DNA of 15,599 nucleotides, from contig CAIVVG010000142.1 in NCBI GenBank assembly GCA_903909295.1, positions 1 through 15,599 on the forward strand. The letters are read 5' to 3'. The notes under the pieces were generated by a model. That model was not told the DNA's origin. It saw only the letters and a list, made by a program, of their open reading frames with translations, and searched no databases. This stretch comes from an uncultured Chlamydiae bacterium (lineage in GTDB: Bacteria; Chlamydiota; Chlamydiia; Chlamydiales; SM23-39). Position numbers and translations under genes: made by a program. Shown here piece by piece: positions 1 to 7,065 of the stretch (positions within the stretch are counted from its first letter, which is position 1; the number at the start of each line of letters is the position of its first letter).

Positions 1-36
1 AAAAATCGATCAAAATTTTTTTACAGAACACCCTCT
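1..36. repeat. 36-bp direct repeat, copy 1 (window edge)
   Basis: Bases 1-36 are identical to 10374-10409, same orientation. Because copy 1 begins at base 1, the true left end of the match cannot be seen. Here it lies within the open frame of the repeat protein; sequence identity stops exactly at base 37. Confidence 0.85.
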
Positions 37-451
37 TATGTTTGTCGGCACGATTCCTGCTGATGAATTGGGAGATCCGGCAGTCCTAATAATCCCCCTC
101 CTGACTGACAAGCTACCAGCGATAGATGTTGTCTTGCTCATTCATATTGTCAATAAGATCCCTGCTGACAAACGGAAAGATGTGGTAGCTTTGGCAGCTC
201 CCTTTGTGACGGATAAGATGACAGGAAAAGATATTGCCCTGCGCCTCCTGATTGCCCAGAAGGAGCTCGGGCACGGTATGCATAAGCGCGAGAGCGTCGT
301 GGCAGTAGAAGAGTTTATGTCCGATCAGCCAACGAGCGGTGTGGATCTAGAGGACTTCCGCGAGGGTGCGAACCTGAGCAATAGTGGCCTCAGACCCACT
401 GGAGAAGGGGATATACAAGCACTTACAGACGAGCTTGTGAGCCGGCTCTAG
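2..451 (+). CDS. Helical tandem-repeat protein, 5' partial
   Basis: The reading frame is open from the first bases, so the gene probably begins outside the window; the first ATG inside is at 38. Two adjacent 35-residue units are visible, numbering from that ATG: residues 7-41 and 42-76. Both start with PAD, carry TDK at the same place (23-25 and 58-60), and alternate hydrophobic and charged positions as in stacked helices. The codons before the ATG fit the end of a preceding unit. After the repeats, residues 80-137 are acidic and less ordered. I do not recognise a named family. The function is unknown; such solenoids usually bind other proteins. The stop at 449-451 may be caused by a frameshift, because the +1 frame looks coding directly after it (see the 441-605 entry). 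Confidence 0.6.
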   Translation, partial: KIDQNFFTEHPLMFVGTIPADELGDPAVLIIPLLTDKLPAIDVVLLIHIVNKIPADKRKDVVALAAPFVTDKMTGKDIALRLLIAQKELGHGMHKRESVVAVEEFMSDQPTSGVDLEDFREGANLSNSGLRPTGEGDIQALTDELVSRL

Positions 452-605
452 TCTATATCCGGCTGACTCGGAGGCCCCGCCTCCGGGACAGCCAATTCCT
501 CTAAATCAGACAGCTCGCTTTCTCATGAACGCTATGCTGGCTTCGGGCGGTATCGCTCCGCTTGAAGAGTTCATCGCTAGGGAGATGAAAAAGACCGCTA
601 CTTAG
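441..605 (+). pseudogene. Out-of-frame C-terminal remnant of the repeat protein
   Basis: Immediately after the repeat ORF, frame 3 is open from 441 to a TAG at 603-605. It reads like protein: a Pro-rich linker, then a helix-like stretch including NQTARFLMNAMLASGG and LEEFIAREMKK. It has no convincing start codon or ribosome binding site. It meets the stop of the opposite-strand gene (598-600) with an 8-bp overlap, as expected for a real gene end. The simplest reading is that 1-605 was one gene and an indel near 438-451 split it, so the protein now ends early. A sequencing error would look the same. Confidence 0.45.
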
Positions 606-1242
606 GACCAAAGAAGATGCGGAAGGGAATTTCGAGGATTTTTTCCTCGGGGTAGAAGATTGCCTGGATGAACTCTTCGAGGCCGCTCTCTTGGAAAATT
701 TGCTCAATCAAGTTCTGCGTGGGAAATCCGTGCTCGCTATCGATGTTGCTCAGTTCAATGCGGGGGATGTGCCGCTCTCCATCGATGTCGGGCTTGCCCT
801 TGATGATGACGGTCACGTCATTTAAGACCACTTGCCGAATCTGTACCCCTTTCGACTTGTAGTTGACCCCCTTTAAAATCCTTTTCCCTATGAGAGACCA
901 GTTGCTCTGGTTGCTGGCGGGGTTGAGGAAGTCCACTTCGATAAAGACTTTATCCAGTTCAATCGAGTCAAAAATCACGGGATCGGTGCGCAAGTTCGGG
1001 GTATCGTATTGGAGTTTTGTCGTCTTGGCCCGCAGGGCTGTGCGCGACTTAAAGCGCCACGGATTGGCTACTTTGAGCCTATGAATGTCCATCTCAGTGA
1101 GTCCCAAACTGATCCGGTCAAAGAAGAGGGGGAGGTTGACCTTATGAGAGAAGTAAGTGGCGAAGATAGGCGCTTTGATCAGCCAGAGAAAAAGGAGGAT
1201 CGCTATAGTAACGCCGGCGGCTAGTCTGTATTTTCTCTTCAT
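598..1242 (-). CDS. AsmA-like membrane-anchored protein (paralog A)
   Basis: This 214-residue protein starts with a short basic tail (MKRKYR) and one hydrophobic segment at about residues 8-28, which suggests an uncleaved inner-membrane anchor with the rest in the periplasm. The remainder resembles a short AsmA/DUF748-type beta-rich domain: alternating hydrophobic strands, DP(V/L)xxDxI(E/D)LD and an NxxNWS motif. It is clearly paralogous to the divergent gene at 1395-2063; both share the order GLxxMxI-like strand, DPVIFDSIELD, NWS, VLNxVTV, and a C-terminal helix after an SNI/HNI-S-GxP segment. A GAGAGG ribosome binding site precedes the ATG. Members of the wider family act in outer-membrane assembly or lipid transport; the role here is inference. 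No terminator is seen; its stop overlaps the end of the facing gene. Confidence 0.7.
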   Translation of the reverse strand: MKRKYRLAAGVTIAILLFLWLIKAPIFATYFSHKVNLPLFFDRISLGLTEMDIHRLKVANPWRFKSRTALRAKTTKLQYDTPNLRTDPVIFDSIELDKVFIEVDFLNPASNQSNWSLIGKRILKGVNYKSKGVQIRQVVLNDVTVIIKGKPDIDGERHIPRIELSNIDSEHGFPTQNLIEQIFQESGLEEFIQAIFYPEEKILEIPFRIFFGPK

Positions 1243-1290
1243 ACCTCTCTATTAAAGGGGTTGCCCTTTTTTAGCAAACAAGATATGAGT

Positions 1291-1388
1291 ATACCGGGAG
1301 TGATTCAAAAATCAGGGGATGCCAAGCGGACCTAAAAGCAGTGGCTGCTCGACGCCGGCAGCACCGATTTTTGAATCACGAGCGGTAT
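1291..1388. promoter_or_regulatory. Mirrored promoter arms between divergent paralogs
   Basis: Arms 1291-1313 and 1366-1388 are inverted repeats of 23 bp with three mismatches; the inner 14 bp (GTGATTCAAAAATC) match perfectly. They are separated by 52 bp. Read outward, each arm runs GATTTTTGAATCAC, three variable bases, then CGGTATA: the minus direction gives TATACT at 1293-1288 and the plus direction TATAAC at 1386-1391, both -10-like. The arms therefore look like two copies of one promoter or operator region facing apart, serving the paralogs on either side. No good -35 hexamer is evident, so an operator or folded-RNA role is equally possible. Confidence 0.55.
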
Positions 1389-1394
1389 AACTCT

Positions 1395-2063
1395 ATGAAA
1401 AAGGTCTTAGCCCTCATCGCTTTCTGCCTGGTTCTCGCGGTTGCCGCCGCAACGATCGGCTGGAGCCTCAAGACGCAGATCGCCGCCCACTTCATCGGCA
1501 AACAGCTCCACGTTCCGGCGGAAGTCGGTTCGTTCGACCTCTCTTCTACAAGAGCCTCTCTTCGGGAATTGTGGATCGGGAACCCTCCCGGATCTCGCAC
1601 CAAAACCTCTTTTACAGCGCGCGATGTGACGATCGATTCTACGTGGGGACAACTCCGGGGGGATCCTCTCGTGATTGATGAGATCGATCTCGATACGATT
1701 TTTGTCGGGGTGGAGTTTTACAACCGAGATGGGAAGGACAATAACTGGTCCCGGATGCTCAGCAAAGAGGCTCAAGAATCAAAGAGCTCTCAGAGAGGGT
1801 ATTTGATCAAGACTCTCGTGTTGAATAACCTGACGGTGCAGGTCACTCAAGCGGACGGCTCTACAAAGAGGTATCCGACCATTGCCCACATGGAGTTCCA
1901 CAATATCAGCAGCGAAACGGGGCTGCCCCTCGATCAGATCGAAAAAGCGATTTTCCAGCTCGTGTTGAAAGAGCTCTTCCAGAAATTGGATCTCAACCAG
2001 GTCCTCGACACCATCAACGCCATCAAGGGGGGCGCCCCCATTCGGCTCCCCAAATTGTTCTAG
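1395..2063 (+). CDS. AsmA-like membrane-anchored protein (paralog B)
   Basis: I use the ATG at 1395, giving MKKVLAL and a 222-residue protein with a signal-like hydrophobic segment at about residues 4-24. An upstream ATG at 1341 would put 18 extra residues in front, encoded by the inverted-repeat arm and loop, and is unlikely. The periplasmic part parallels the divergent gene: DPLVIDEIDLD, NNWS, VLNNLTVQV, then HNISSETGLPLDQI and an amphipathic C-terminal helix. As for paralog A, an AsmA/DUF748-like role at the cell envelope is inferred from fold pattern only. The ribosome binding site is weak and the -10-like TATAAC lies just 3 bp before the ATG, so the transcription start is unclear. The kinase gene begins 25 bp downstream on the same strand and may be co-transcribed. 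Confidence 0.7.
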   Translation: MKKVLALIAFCLVLAVAAATIGWSLKTQIAAHFIGKQLHVPAEVGSFDLSSTRASLRELWIGNPPGSRTKTSFTARDVTIDSTWGQLRGDPLVIDEIDLDTIFVGVEFYNRDGKDNNWSRMLSKEAQESKSSQRGYLIKTLVLNNLTVQVTQADGSTKRYPTIAHMEFHNISSETGLPLDQIEKAIFQLVLKELFQKLDLNQVLDTINAIKGGAPIRLPKLF

Positions 2064-2088
2064 ATTTTTTAAGGGCGCTTCGTCCATA

Positions 2089-3366
2089 ATGGACACCCTT
2101 ATGAGCTGTGCTCCCCTTCCATCATCAATAGAGACCTTGGTTCGTTTAGAGGTTGACAATACGAGCGAGATGGTTCTCAGTACCGTCAAAAAGAGATATG
2201 AGCTGTTTCTTCCGGGAATGAAGGCGGCTCTCCGCTCGCACGCAGTTCTTCGCTCGGCGGAAAAAGCGGCGCTTTTTTATGCGGAGCATGCAGTCCTCGC
2301 CATGGAGCTGGGTCGATCCTTCCACCTTTCTCGCAAAAGGGATAAAGCCCCTCTGTCCGCAGAGATTTCAGCCCAAGGAGAGTGCTTCTTATGTCTGAAA
2401 AAGCCCCCTCTTTTTGTCGATGATAGGAACCCGTGTCTCAAAAAAGTCAAACAAGCATTCGATCTCATCAACAGGCAGCTTGTGGCGAGATCAGTAGAAG
2501 TATATGGCTGGTATACTCAAAAACACCGACAAGCAGAGGAGACTGCGCGAGCTGATTTAGCCGACGCTCCTTGGATGGTCAAAGAATATTTTCACGGAAC
2601 CTATTTCAATGGCAGGACGACCAAATGGGTGACAATCCGAGAGAAAATGCAAGAAAATCTTTTCGATTGGGTCCAGACAAAAATCTCCCCTTCGCAAGAA
2701 CAGAAAAACCTCTTTATCCATCAACTGCTCCAACAGATGGTAGATATTCACAAAAAAGGGATCCACAAAGATCTCAAATTGGGCAATGTTTTGGTAGCTC
2801 TGGATGAAAAAAGTCTCTCTACTTTTGACTTCGATTTTTACAAACGATGGGAAGATCGAATTGGGAGGGCGGTGGGCAAGATAGGTACCTGCTCCATGAA
2901 TCCTCCTGAATTTGCAGCAAAGATGATGAGGAAGGATGGCCACAAGGCGGATTTTTCCGATGTCCACACCGCTGCCTACGATATTTGGGGTTTGGGTCTC
3001 ATGCTCGCTGAGCTGCAGTATGGTCCCGTAAAAGGGGAAGCTCCTTGGACATGGGTCCATGAGAAATGGATCTGGCGTGCGATTCACCGATCTCAGTGGC
3101 TCCCGGCCAAAGACTCGAAAGAGCCGATCGCGACTCTCATCCATTCCATGCTAGAGAGAGATCCTACAAAACGCCCTTCAGCCCAGCAAGCTCTTGAGTT
3201 CTTTAGAACCCACGTCCTTCGGTCCAAAAGCGCCACCTCTGAGGAGAGTCCTTCACCGGAGGGAGAAGACTTCGATGGGTGTACCTCTTCCCGGAAGCTG
3301 GATTGGCCCGAGCTTTTTGAAGTCAAAGAGTCCGGCAACCTGCTCGACCGTAGCAGCACTGACTAG
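2089..3366 (+). CDS. Eukaryote-like Ser/Thr protein kinase, likely effector
   Basis: The C-lobe of a protein kinase is clear (residues from the ATG at 2089): catalytic loop HKDLKLGN at 226-233 (Asp228, Lys230, Asn233), metal-binding DFD at 247-249 in place of DFG, PPEF at 272-275 in the APE position, YDIWGLGL at 297-304, and the conserved Arg362 in DPTKRPS. These residues predict an active enzyme. The N-lobe is poorly conserved: I see no glycine loop, and the ATP-binding Lys could be in CLKKP near 103; WMVKEYFHG at 162-170 fits the hinge. There is no transmembrane segment, unlike PknB-type housekeeping kinases, so an exported effector is plausible but unproven. An ATG at 2101 is a credible alternative start, 10 bp after a CATAAT hexamer. 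Residues 389-425 are antisense to the cyclase gene. Confidence 0.8.
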   Translation: MDTLMSCAPLPSSIETLVRLEVDNTSEMVLSTVKKRYELFLPGMKAALRSHAVLRSAEKAALFYAEHAVLAMELGRSFHLSRKRDKAPLSAEISAQGECFLCLKKPPLFVDDRNPCLKKVKQAFDLINRQLVARSVEVYGWYTQKHRQAEETARADLADAPWMVKEYFHGTYFNGRTTKWVTIREKMQENLFDWVQTKISPSQEQKNLFIHQLLQQMVDIHKKGIHKDLKLGNVLVALDEKSLSTFDFDFYKRWEDRIGRAVGKIGTCSMNPPEFAAKMMRKDGHKADFSDVHTAAYDIWGLGLMLAELQYGPVKGEAPWTWVHEKWIWRAIHRSQWLPAKDSKEPIATLIHSMLERDPTKRPSAQQALEFFRTHVLRSKSATSEESPSPEGEDFDGCTSSRKLDWPELFEVKESGNLLDRSSTD

Positions 3367-4689
3367 AATGGAGACGTTGTGCTCTTTCGTCGCAGCTTCG
3401 AGGCGAGCCGCTACGTTGACCGTGTCTCCGATGGCGGTATAGTCCATCCGCTGGTCGGTTCCTATGTTGCCAACCACAGCCAACCCTGAGTGGATGCCGA
3501 TCCCCATTTTAAGGCGTGGACGCCCTTTTGCTTGCCATCGGTCGCAAAGAGCACTGAGAGCCTTTTGCATCTCAATGGCGGTGAGGACGGCATTTTTTTC
3601 CTGGGAGGGATCGTCGAGCGGCGCTCCAAATTCGACCATGAGCCCATCGCCAATGATCTTATCGAGGGTGCCATTATGGGCAAAAATCACCTTGAACATC
3701 TCTTCTAAATACTCGTTCAAGACGGAGACTACCTCTTCGGGATCGATTCTTTCAGAAAAGGAGGTGAACTCGCGGATATCGGAAAAGAGGACTGTGATGC
3801 GGCGCCGCTCTCCCTTAAAAGTGATGTCAGAAGAGAGGATTTTTTCCATGATGGGCTTGGAGACGTAGCGAATGAATCCCAATTTAAGCCGTTCGTGTTC
3901 TTCCAGCCCTTTGGCCATCTGGTTGATCGCAATGGCGAGGTGGCCAAACTCATCTTCCGACTCCACAGGTACCCTCGCCTTCAAATCCCCTTCGCCAATA
4001 TGCTGCACACAAGACGAGATTTGACTGAGCGCGTGGGTGGCAAAATGGGATAAAAAGACCGCTGCAATGAGCCCGGCAATGAGGGTGAGCGCCATCGTGG
4101 CCCCCACCGAAACCTGCAGCTGGCCGAGTTCTCGCGAGACCGATTGCGCAGATAAGTTGATTCCAATCGTCCCTACATACTTCCCTTGCGAGTCGTAGAC
4201 GGGCGCATAGCCCGCAATGAAGTGGCCCCACGGTTCATTCACCCAATGAGAAGGGGACCAAGGCTCATTCAAGTGCTGTAGAATCCCACTTTTTGTCCCC
4301 TTCGGATAGAGCTGTTCGGGAAATTCGGTGAAGGTCTTGTTTTGGATCGGGTCGATGACGACCTCCATCTCCCTTCCCTCATGAGTCGGACGCATCGTAT
4401 AGACGTAGAGGGTATAGACGTCATCGCGCTGATTGGCCCCTTGCACTTCCAACAGTTTGGAGACCAGTTTCCGAAACTGCGGAGAATGGGTATCTCTCGT
4501 AGACTGGAGCTCGGATAGCGTCGCCACGTCCATCTGTCTGGCCGCTGTGACCGCCATCGTCAGCACTTTGCTCCGCATCTCTTCGAGCAAGCTGCGGCGC
4601 GCCACAACGTAGACCAGCCCCAAACCCAAACACGTCGTACAAAAAATCAAGAGAACGAAGACCAAGTACAGACGTGTCTGAAATTTCAT
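3253..4689 (-). CDS. Class III adenylate cyclase with sensor and HAMP domains
   Basis: This 478-residue membrane protein should make cyclic AMP from ATP in response to an extracytoplasmic signal. Order: transmembrane segment 8-30; periplasmic sensor 31-193, Cache-like, ending in a YVGTIGINLS strand; second transmembrane segment about 194-215; HAMP linker about 216-268; catalytic domain about 295-478. Metal-binding Asp304 (LFSDI) and Asp348 (IGDG), base-selecting Lys344, Asn425 and Arg429 (TVNVAARLE) are all present, and DYTAIGD has Thr418 as in bacterial adenylate cyclases, so it should be active. The ATG is preceded by GGATAGG, 5 nt away, inside a palindrome arm. It lies downstream of the POT gene on the same strand, so transport and cAMP signalling may be co-expressed. 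The well-conserved C-terminus is fully present and overlaps the kinase tail by 114 bp. Confidence 0.93.
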   Translation of the reverse strand: MKFQTRLYLVFVLLIFCTTCLGLGLVYVVARRSLLEEMRSKVLTMAVTAARQMDVATLSELQSTRDTHSPQFRKLVSKLLEVQGANQRDDVYTLYVYTMRPTHEGREMEVVIDPIQNKTFTEFPEQLYPKGTKSGILQHLNEPWSPSHWVNEPWGHFIAGYAPVYDSQGKYVGTIGINLSAQSVSRELGQLQVSVGATMALTLIAGLIAAVFLSHFATHALSQISSCVQHIGEGDLKARVPVESEDEFGHLAIAINQMAKGLEEHERLKLGFIRYVSKPIMEKILSSDITFKGERRRITVLFSDIREFTSFSERIDPEEVVSVLNEYLEEMFKVIFAHNGTLDKIIGDGLMVEFGAPLDDPSQEKNAVLTAIEMQKALSALCDRWQAKGRPRLKMGIGIHSGLAVVGNIGTDQRMDYTAIGDTVNVAARLEAATKEHNVSILVSAATVEQVAGLFDFKKLGPIQLPGRGTPIEVFSLR

Positions 4690-4850
4690 ATGAACCTATC
4701 CGCAAAGTAGAGTGATTGAGATTCGAAAAAATTTTCGATGCCCAGTGCGATGTGGAGACTCGAAGGGGGCCCCAAAAACGTCCCGTTTTTGGGGGCACTG
4801 GGCGCGAAAAGATTTCGAATATCGGCTCTATACTTTGCGGATAGGTTCAT
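4690..4850. repeat. 161-bp imperfect palindrome filling the POT-cyclase gap
   Basis: The ends 4690-4709 and 4831-4850 are perfect 20-bp inverted repeats. Matching continues inward with small gaps: ATTCGAAA at 4721-4728 against TTTCGAAT at 4813-4820, then GCCCAGTGC at 4740-4748 against GCACTGGGC at 4795-4803. The tip is a perfect 11-bp stem with a 3-nt loop (4770-4780 and 4784-4794). A 21-nt stretch at 4749-4769 is unpaired. One arm starts at the base next to the cyclase ATG and contains its GGATAGG ribosome binding site; the other contains the POT stop codon (4847-4849). In a shared minus-strand transcript the whole gap would fold and hide the cyclase start. It could also be a MITE-like insertion. 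No T-run follows the tip, so it is not a standard terminator. Confidence 0.85.
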
Positions 4851-6316
4851 GCAGGCTCTCTAGGGTGGATGAGCCGCTGCAAGTAGGGAGCCAACAGGAA
4901 GCTGACCGCTGCCAAAACAAGCGATAATCCGCCATAGACAAAAAATGCATGAGTGTAGATCGGTAAGGAGACGAGGCTAGGGGTCCCTTTGGGCACATCG
5001 GCAAGGGTCGCCAAACTGCCCCCAATCGCAAAGGCCGCCGCATACGTTAAGAACCAAACCCCCATCATGAGTCCCGTCAAATGGCGCGGCGCCAAACGGG
5101 TGACCATCGAGAGTCCAATCGGAGAAATGAATAACTCTCCTAAAGTCTGGCTCAGGTAAGTCGCCACCAACCACCAAGGAGAGGTGATTCCATCGGGGCT
5201 GAACCAACGGGCCCCTACGCCGAGCAGGAGATACCCAAATGCCATGAAGAGGATCGCAATACTGAACTTGGTCGGTATATTGGGATTGCACTTCTTCTCT
5301 TCCAACTTGACCCACAAATTGCTCAAAAAGGGGCTGAGAAGGATGATGAAAAAGGGATTGAAAAACTGGGTAAATTCGGCATTGATCGTAAATCCCAAAA
5401 ACTCCTTCGACATGTTGCGACTCGCAAAGAGCATCATCGAAGTGAATGTCTGTACATAGACCGCCCAAAATCCCATTGAAATCACAATCAAAATAAGGCA
5501 GGCGAGCAGTTTATGCCTCTGTACTAATGGCTCTTTGAACATTTTGACCAATACGTACCCGATCACGAGGACTGAAGCTGTGATGAGGATGATGTTGGCT
5601 TTATCGGGATGCATGAATAAGAGCTGGAGAACCACAACTGTTGCGATAATCCCCGCTACCAACAGAGAATAAAATTTAGTTCTGTAAGCAGGCCCTCTGT
5701 GAAGAGGACTGTGCTGCGGCATACGCCCCACATCTGCCGCTTGCAATGTTTTTTTGGCAGGAAGGAAAGTACAAAGAGCGACCACCATCCCCAAAGCGGC
5801 GAGAAAGAATCCCGACCCCCAAGAGTAGGCCGCTACAAGCGCCCCTACAAAGAGCGGAGGGAGGAGCCCGCCAATGTTGATCCCCATGTAAAAGAGGGTA
5901 AATCCCCCATCGCGTCGCGGATCTCCCGGCGCGTACAAGTCGCCGACGATGCTGGAGACATTGGGCTTAAATAGTCCATTGCCGACAATCACAATGGCCA
6001 TCCCCAAAAAAAGGAACTTTTCACCGGGGATCGCCATGATCCCGTAACCCGCCATGAAAAAGAGCGCCCCCCAGAGGATCGTCCGCCGAAATCCCATGAA
6101 CCGGTCCGCGAGATACCCGCCTATTACAGGCGTCAAGAACAACATAGAACTAAAAGCCCCGTAAAGGAGGTACGCCCTTTGGTCCCCGTAATGCAGTCCT
6201 TGGCTCATGTAAAGGACCAAGATGGTCTGAACCGTGTAAAAGCCAAACCGCTCCCATAACTCAGTGAAAAACAATCGATACAACCCTTTCGGTTGTCCAA
6301 CAAAAATATGTTTCAT
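4847..6316 (-). CDS. POT-family proton-dependent oligopeptide transporter
   Basis: An inner-membrane symporter that imports di- and tripeptides with protons. The start is the ATG at 6316 (489 residues), preceded by GAGGAAT; a TTG at 6325 in the same frame is less likely. Family signatures are clear: ELWERFGFY at 19-27 (the ExxER(F/Y) proton-coupling motif), conserved Lys in LFKPNVSS near 117, and FYMGINIGG at 142-150 (the FYxxINxG signature). Many hydrophobic segments cover the length, consistent with the usual 12-14 helices, and the size is close to E. coli DtpA. Peptide uptake suits an intracellular bacterium that takes amino acids from its host. A TTGACG-18-TACTTT promoter precedes it. The stop lies in the palindrome before the cyclase gene. 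Confidence 0.93.
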   Translation of the reverse strand: MKHIFVGQPKGLYRLFFTELWERFGFYTVQTILVLYMSQGLHYGDQRAYLLYGAFSSMLFLTPVIGGYLADRFMGFRRTILWGALFFMAGYGIMAIPGEKFLFLGMAIVIVGNGLFKPNVSSIVGDLYAPGDPRRDGGFTLFYMGINIGGLLPPLFVGALVAAYSWGSGFFLAALGMVVALCTFLPAKKTLQAADVGRMPQHSPLHRGPAYRTKFYSLLVAGIIATVVVLQLLFMHPDKANIILITASVLVIGYVLVKMFKEPLVQRHKLLACLILIVISMGFWAVYVQTFTSMMLFASRNMSKEFLGFTINAEFTQFFNPFFIILLSPFLSNLWVKLEEKKCNPNIPTKFSIAILFMAFGYLLLGVGARWFSPDGITSPWWLVATYLSQTLGELFISPIGLSMVTRLAPRHLTGLMMGVWFLTYAAAFAIGGSLATLADVPKGTPSLVSLPIYTHAFFVYGGLSLVLAAVSFLLAPYLQRLIHPREPA

Positions 6317-6323
6317 ATTCCTC

Positions 6324-6353
6324 AAAGTACAAGAAACTTAAGTCTCTCGTCAA
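6324..6353 (-). promoter_or_regulatory. Promoter of the POT gene
   Basis: On the minus strand: -35 TTGACG (6353-6348), 18-bp spacer, -10 TACTTT (6329-6324). The -10 ends 7 bp before the ATG at 6316, so transcription should begin at or next to the start codon, although GAGG lies in those 7 bases. The region 6326-6430 between the divergent POT and DedA genes holds this promoter and the one for the plus-strand gene; nothing else is seen. Confidence 0.55.
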
Positions 6354-6417
6354 ATATTCGTTTTAATCATTGGTAGTAAGGGACTTATTAGGTCTGTTTT
6401 TTTAACCCAAACTGGTG

Positions 6418-6423
6418 TACAAT
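6418..6423 (+). promoter_or_regulatory. -10 element of the DedA-type gene
   Basis: TACAAT (preceded by TG) ends exactly 7 bp before the ATG at 6431. The -35 match is poor (T-rich TGTTTT at 6395-6400, 17-bp spacer). Geometry predicts a leaderless transcript starting at the ATG. Confidence 0.45.
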
Positions 6424-6430
6424 AGCGGAT

Positions 6431-7021
6431 ATGAGGAGAATGACTCAAAAATTGCATGACTGGGGTGTGGCCAAGGCAAACTCCCCCCACGCCAACTTGT
6501 GGCTTGGCGCCCTCTTTTTTTTAGAGCTCTTTTTATTTCTCCCCCTCGACGCTATTTTGGTCTTCTTCTGTTTGCAAAATAGACGCAAAACGCTCCTCTA
6601 CGGGACCGTTGCGGCCGTTGCCTCCACACTCAGCGGCCTCATGGGATACGCCGTCGGTTTTTTCCTTTGGGATCTCGTCGGATCGTATGTAGTGCCCCAT
6701 CTCATCTCTATTTCCCTCTTTACCAGTATTTCCTCCCACCTCCAAAATCACGAAGGGCTCGCCATCTTCGTTGGAGCTTTTGCCCCCCTGCCGATGAAAG
6801 TGATCAGCATCACCTCGGGAGTTTTTCACCTATCACTCCCCTCTTATGTCCTCTACTTCCTGGCCGCCCGCCTGTGTCGTTTTTTTCTCATCGGCGGCGC
6901 CATGTGCCTTTGGGGAGAGAAGGGGAAACAGTTTTTGGAGCGCCACTTCCACCGCGTGATTGTCGTCATCGGCGCCAAGGTTGCGGTGGCCTTTGCCCTC
7001 TTCTGGGCTCTTGCCCACTAA
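6431..7021 (+). CDS. DedA/VTT (YqaA-like) membrane protein
   Basis: This 196-residue integral membrane protein matches the VTT/SNARE-associated (DedA-YqaA) pattern: an early hydrophobic hairpin with FLPLDAILVFF (about 36-46), a Gly-rich helix STLSGLMGYAVGFFLW (about 65-80), then GAFAPLPMKVISITSG containing the FxPxP-like turn and Gly that define the family's re-entrant region, followed by an Arg-bearing helix (AARLCRFF). DedA proteins recycle or flip undecaprenyl phosphate or phospholipids; the substrate here is unknown. Two starts are possible: ATG 6431, which sits 7 bp after a TACAAT hexamer and would be leaderless, and ATG 6440, which has GAGGAG immediately before it but too close for normal spacing. 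I favour 6431. Confidence 0.8.
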   Translation: MRRMTQKLHDWGVAKANSPHANLWLGALFFLELFLFLPLDAILVFFCLQNRRKTLLYGTVAAVASTLSGLMGYAVGFFLWDLVGSYVVPHLISISLFTSISSHLQNHEGLAIFVGAFAPLPMKVISITSGVFHLSLPSYVLYFLAARLCRFFLIGGAMCLWGEKGKQFLERHFHRVIVVIGAKVAVAFALFWALAH

Positions 7022-7052
7022 AAATAATTTTCAAAAAATAACTTCCTTGTTG

Positions 7053-7058
7053 TACAAT
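7053..7058 (+). promoter_or_regulatory. -10 element of the 104-residue gene
   Basis: TACAAT, preceded by TTGTTG, ends 7 bp before the ATG at 7066, the same spacing and hexamer as upstream of 6431. A weak TTTCAA lies 18 bp further up (7029-7034). No ribosome binding site lies between the hexamer and the ATG (CTTTCTC), which supports leaderless translation. Confidence 0.5.
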
Positions 7059-7065
7059 CTTTCTC

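Noticed and set aside
1009..1224. Plus-strand ORF inside paralog A
   Set aside because: Shadow of the minus-strand gene: no family resemblance and no start signals.
2030..2041. GGGGGCGCCCCC palindrome near the end of paralog B
   Set aside because: It lies in coding sequence (Lys-Gly-Gly-Ala-Pro codons), with no T-run; probably chance.
3462..3868. ORFs on both strands within the cyclase gene
   Set aside because: The cyclase frame carries all catalytic motifs; these are overlapping shadows.
4770..4794. Perfect 11-bp stem as a classical intrinsic terminator
   Set aside because: No T-run follows on either strand; it is better seen as the tip of the larger palindrome.
4685..4850. TTCAT at 4685-4689 and 4846-4850 as target-site duplication of a mobile element
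   Set aside because: The second copy lies inside the palindrome arm itself, so it does not behave like a flanking duplication.
6317..6325. TTG start adding three residues to the POT transporter
   Set aside because: It overlaps the -10 hexamer; the ATG at 6316 has GAGG upstream and gives the normal family start.
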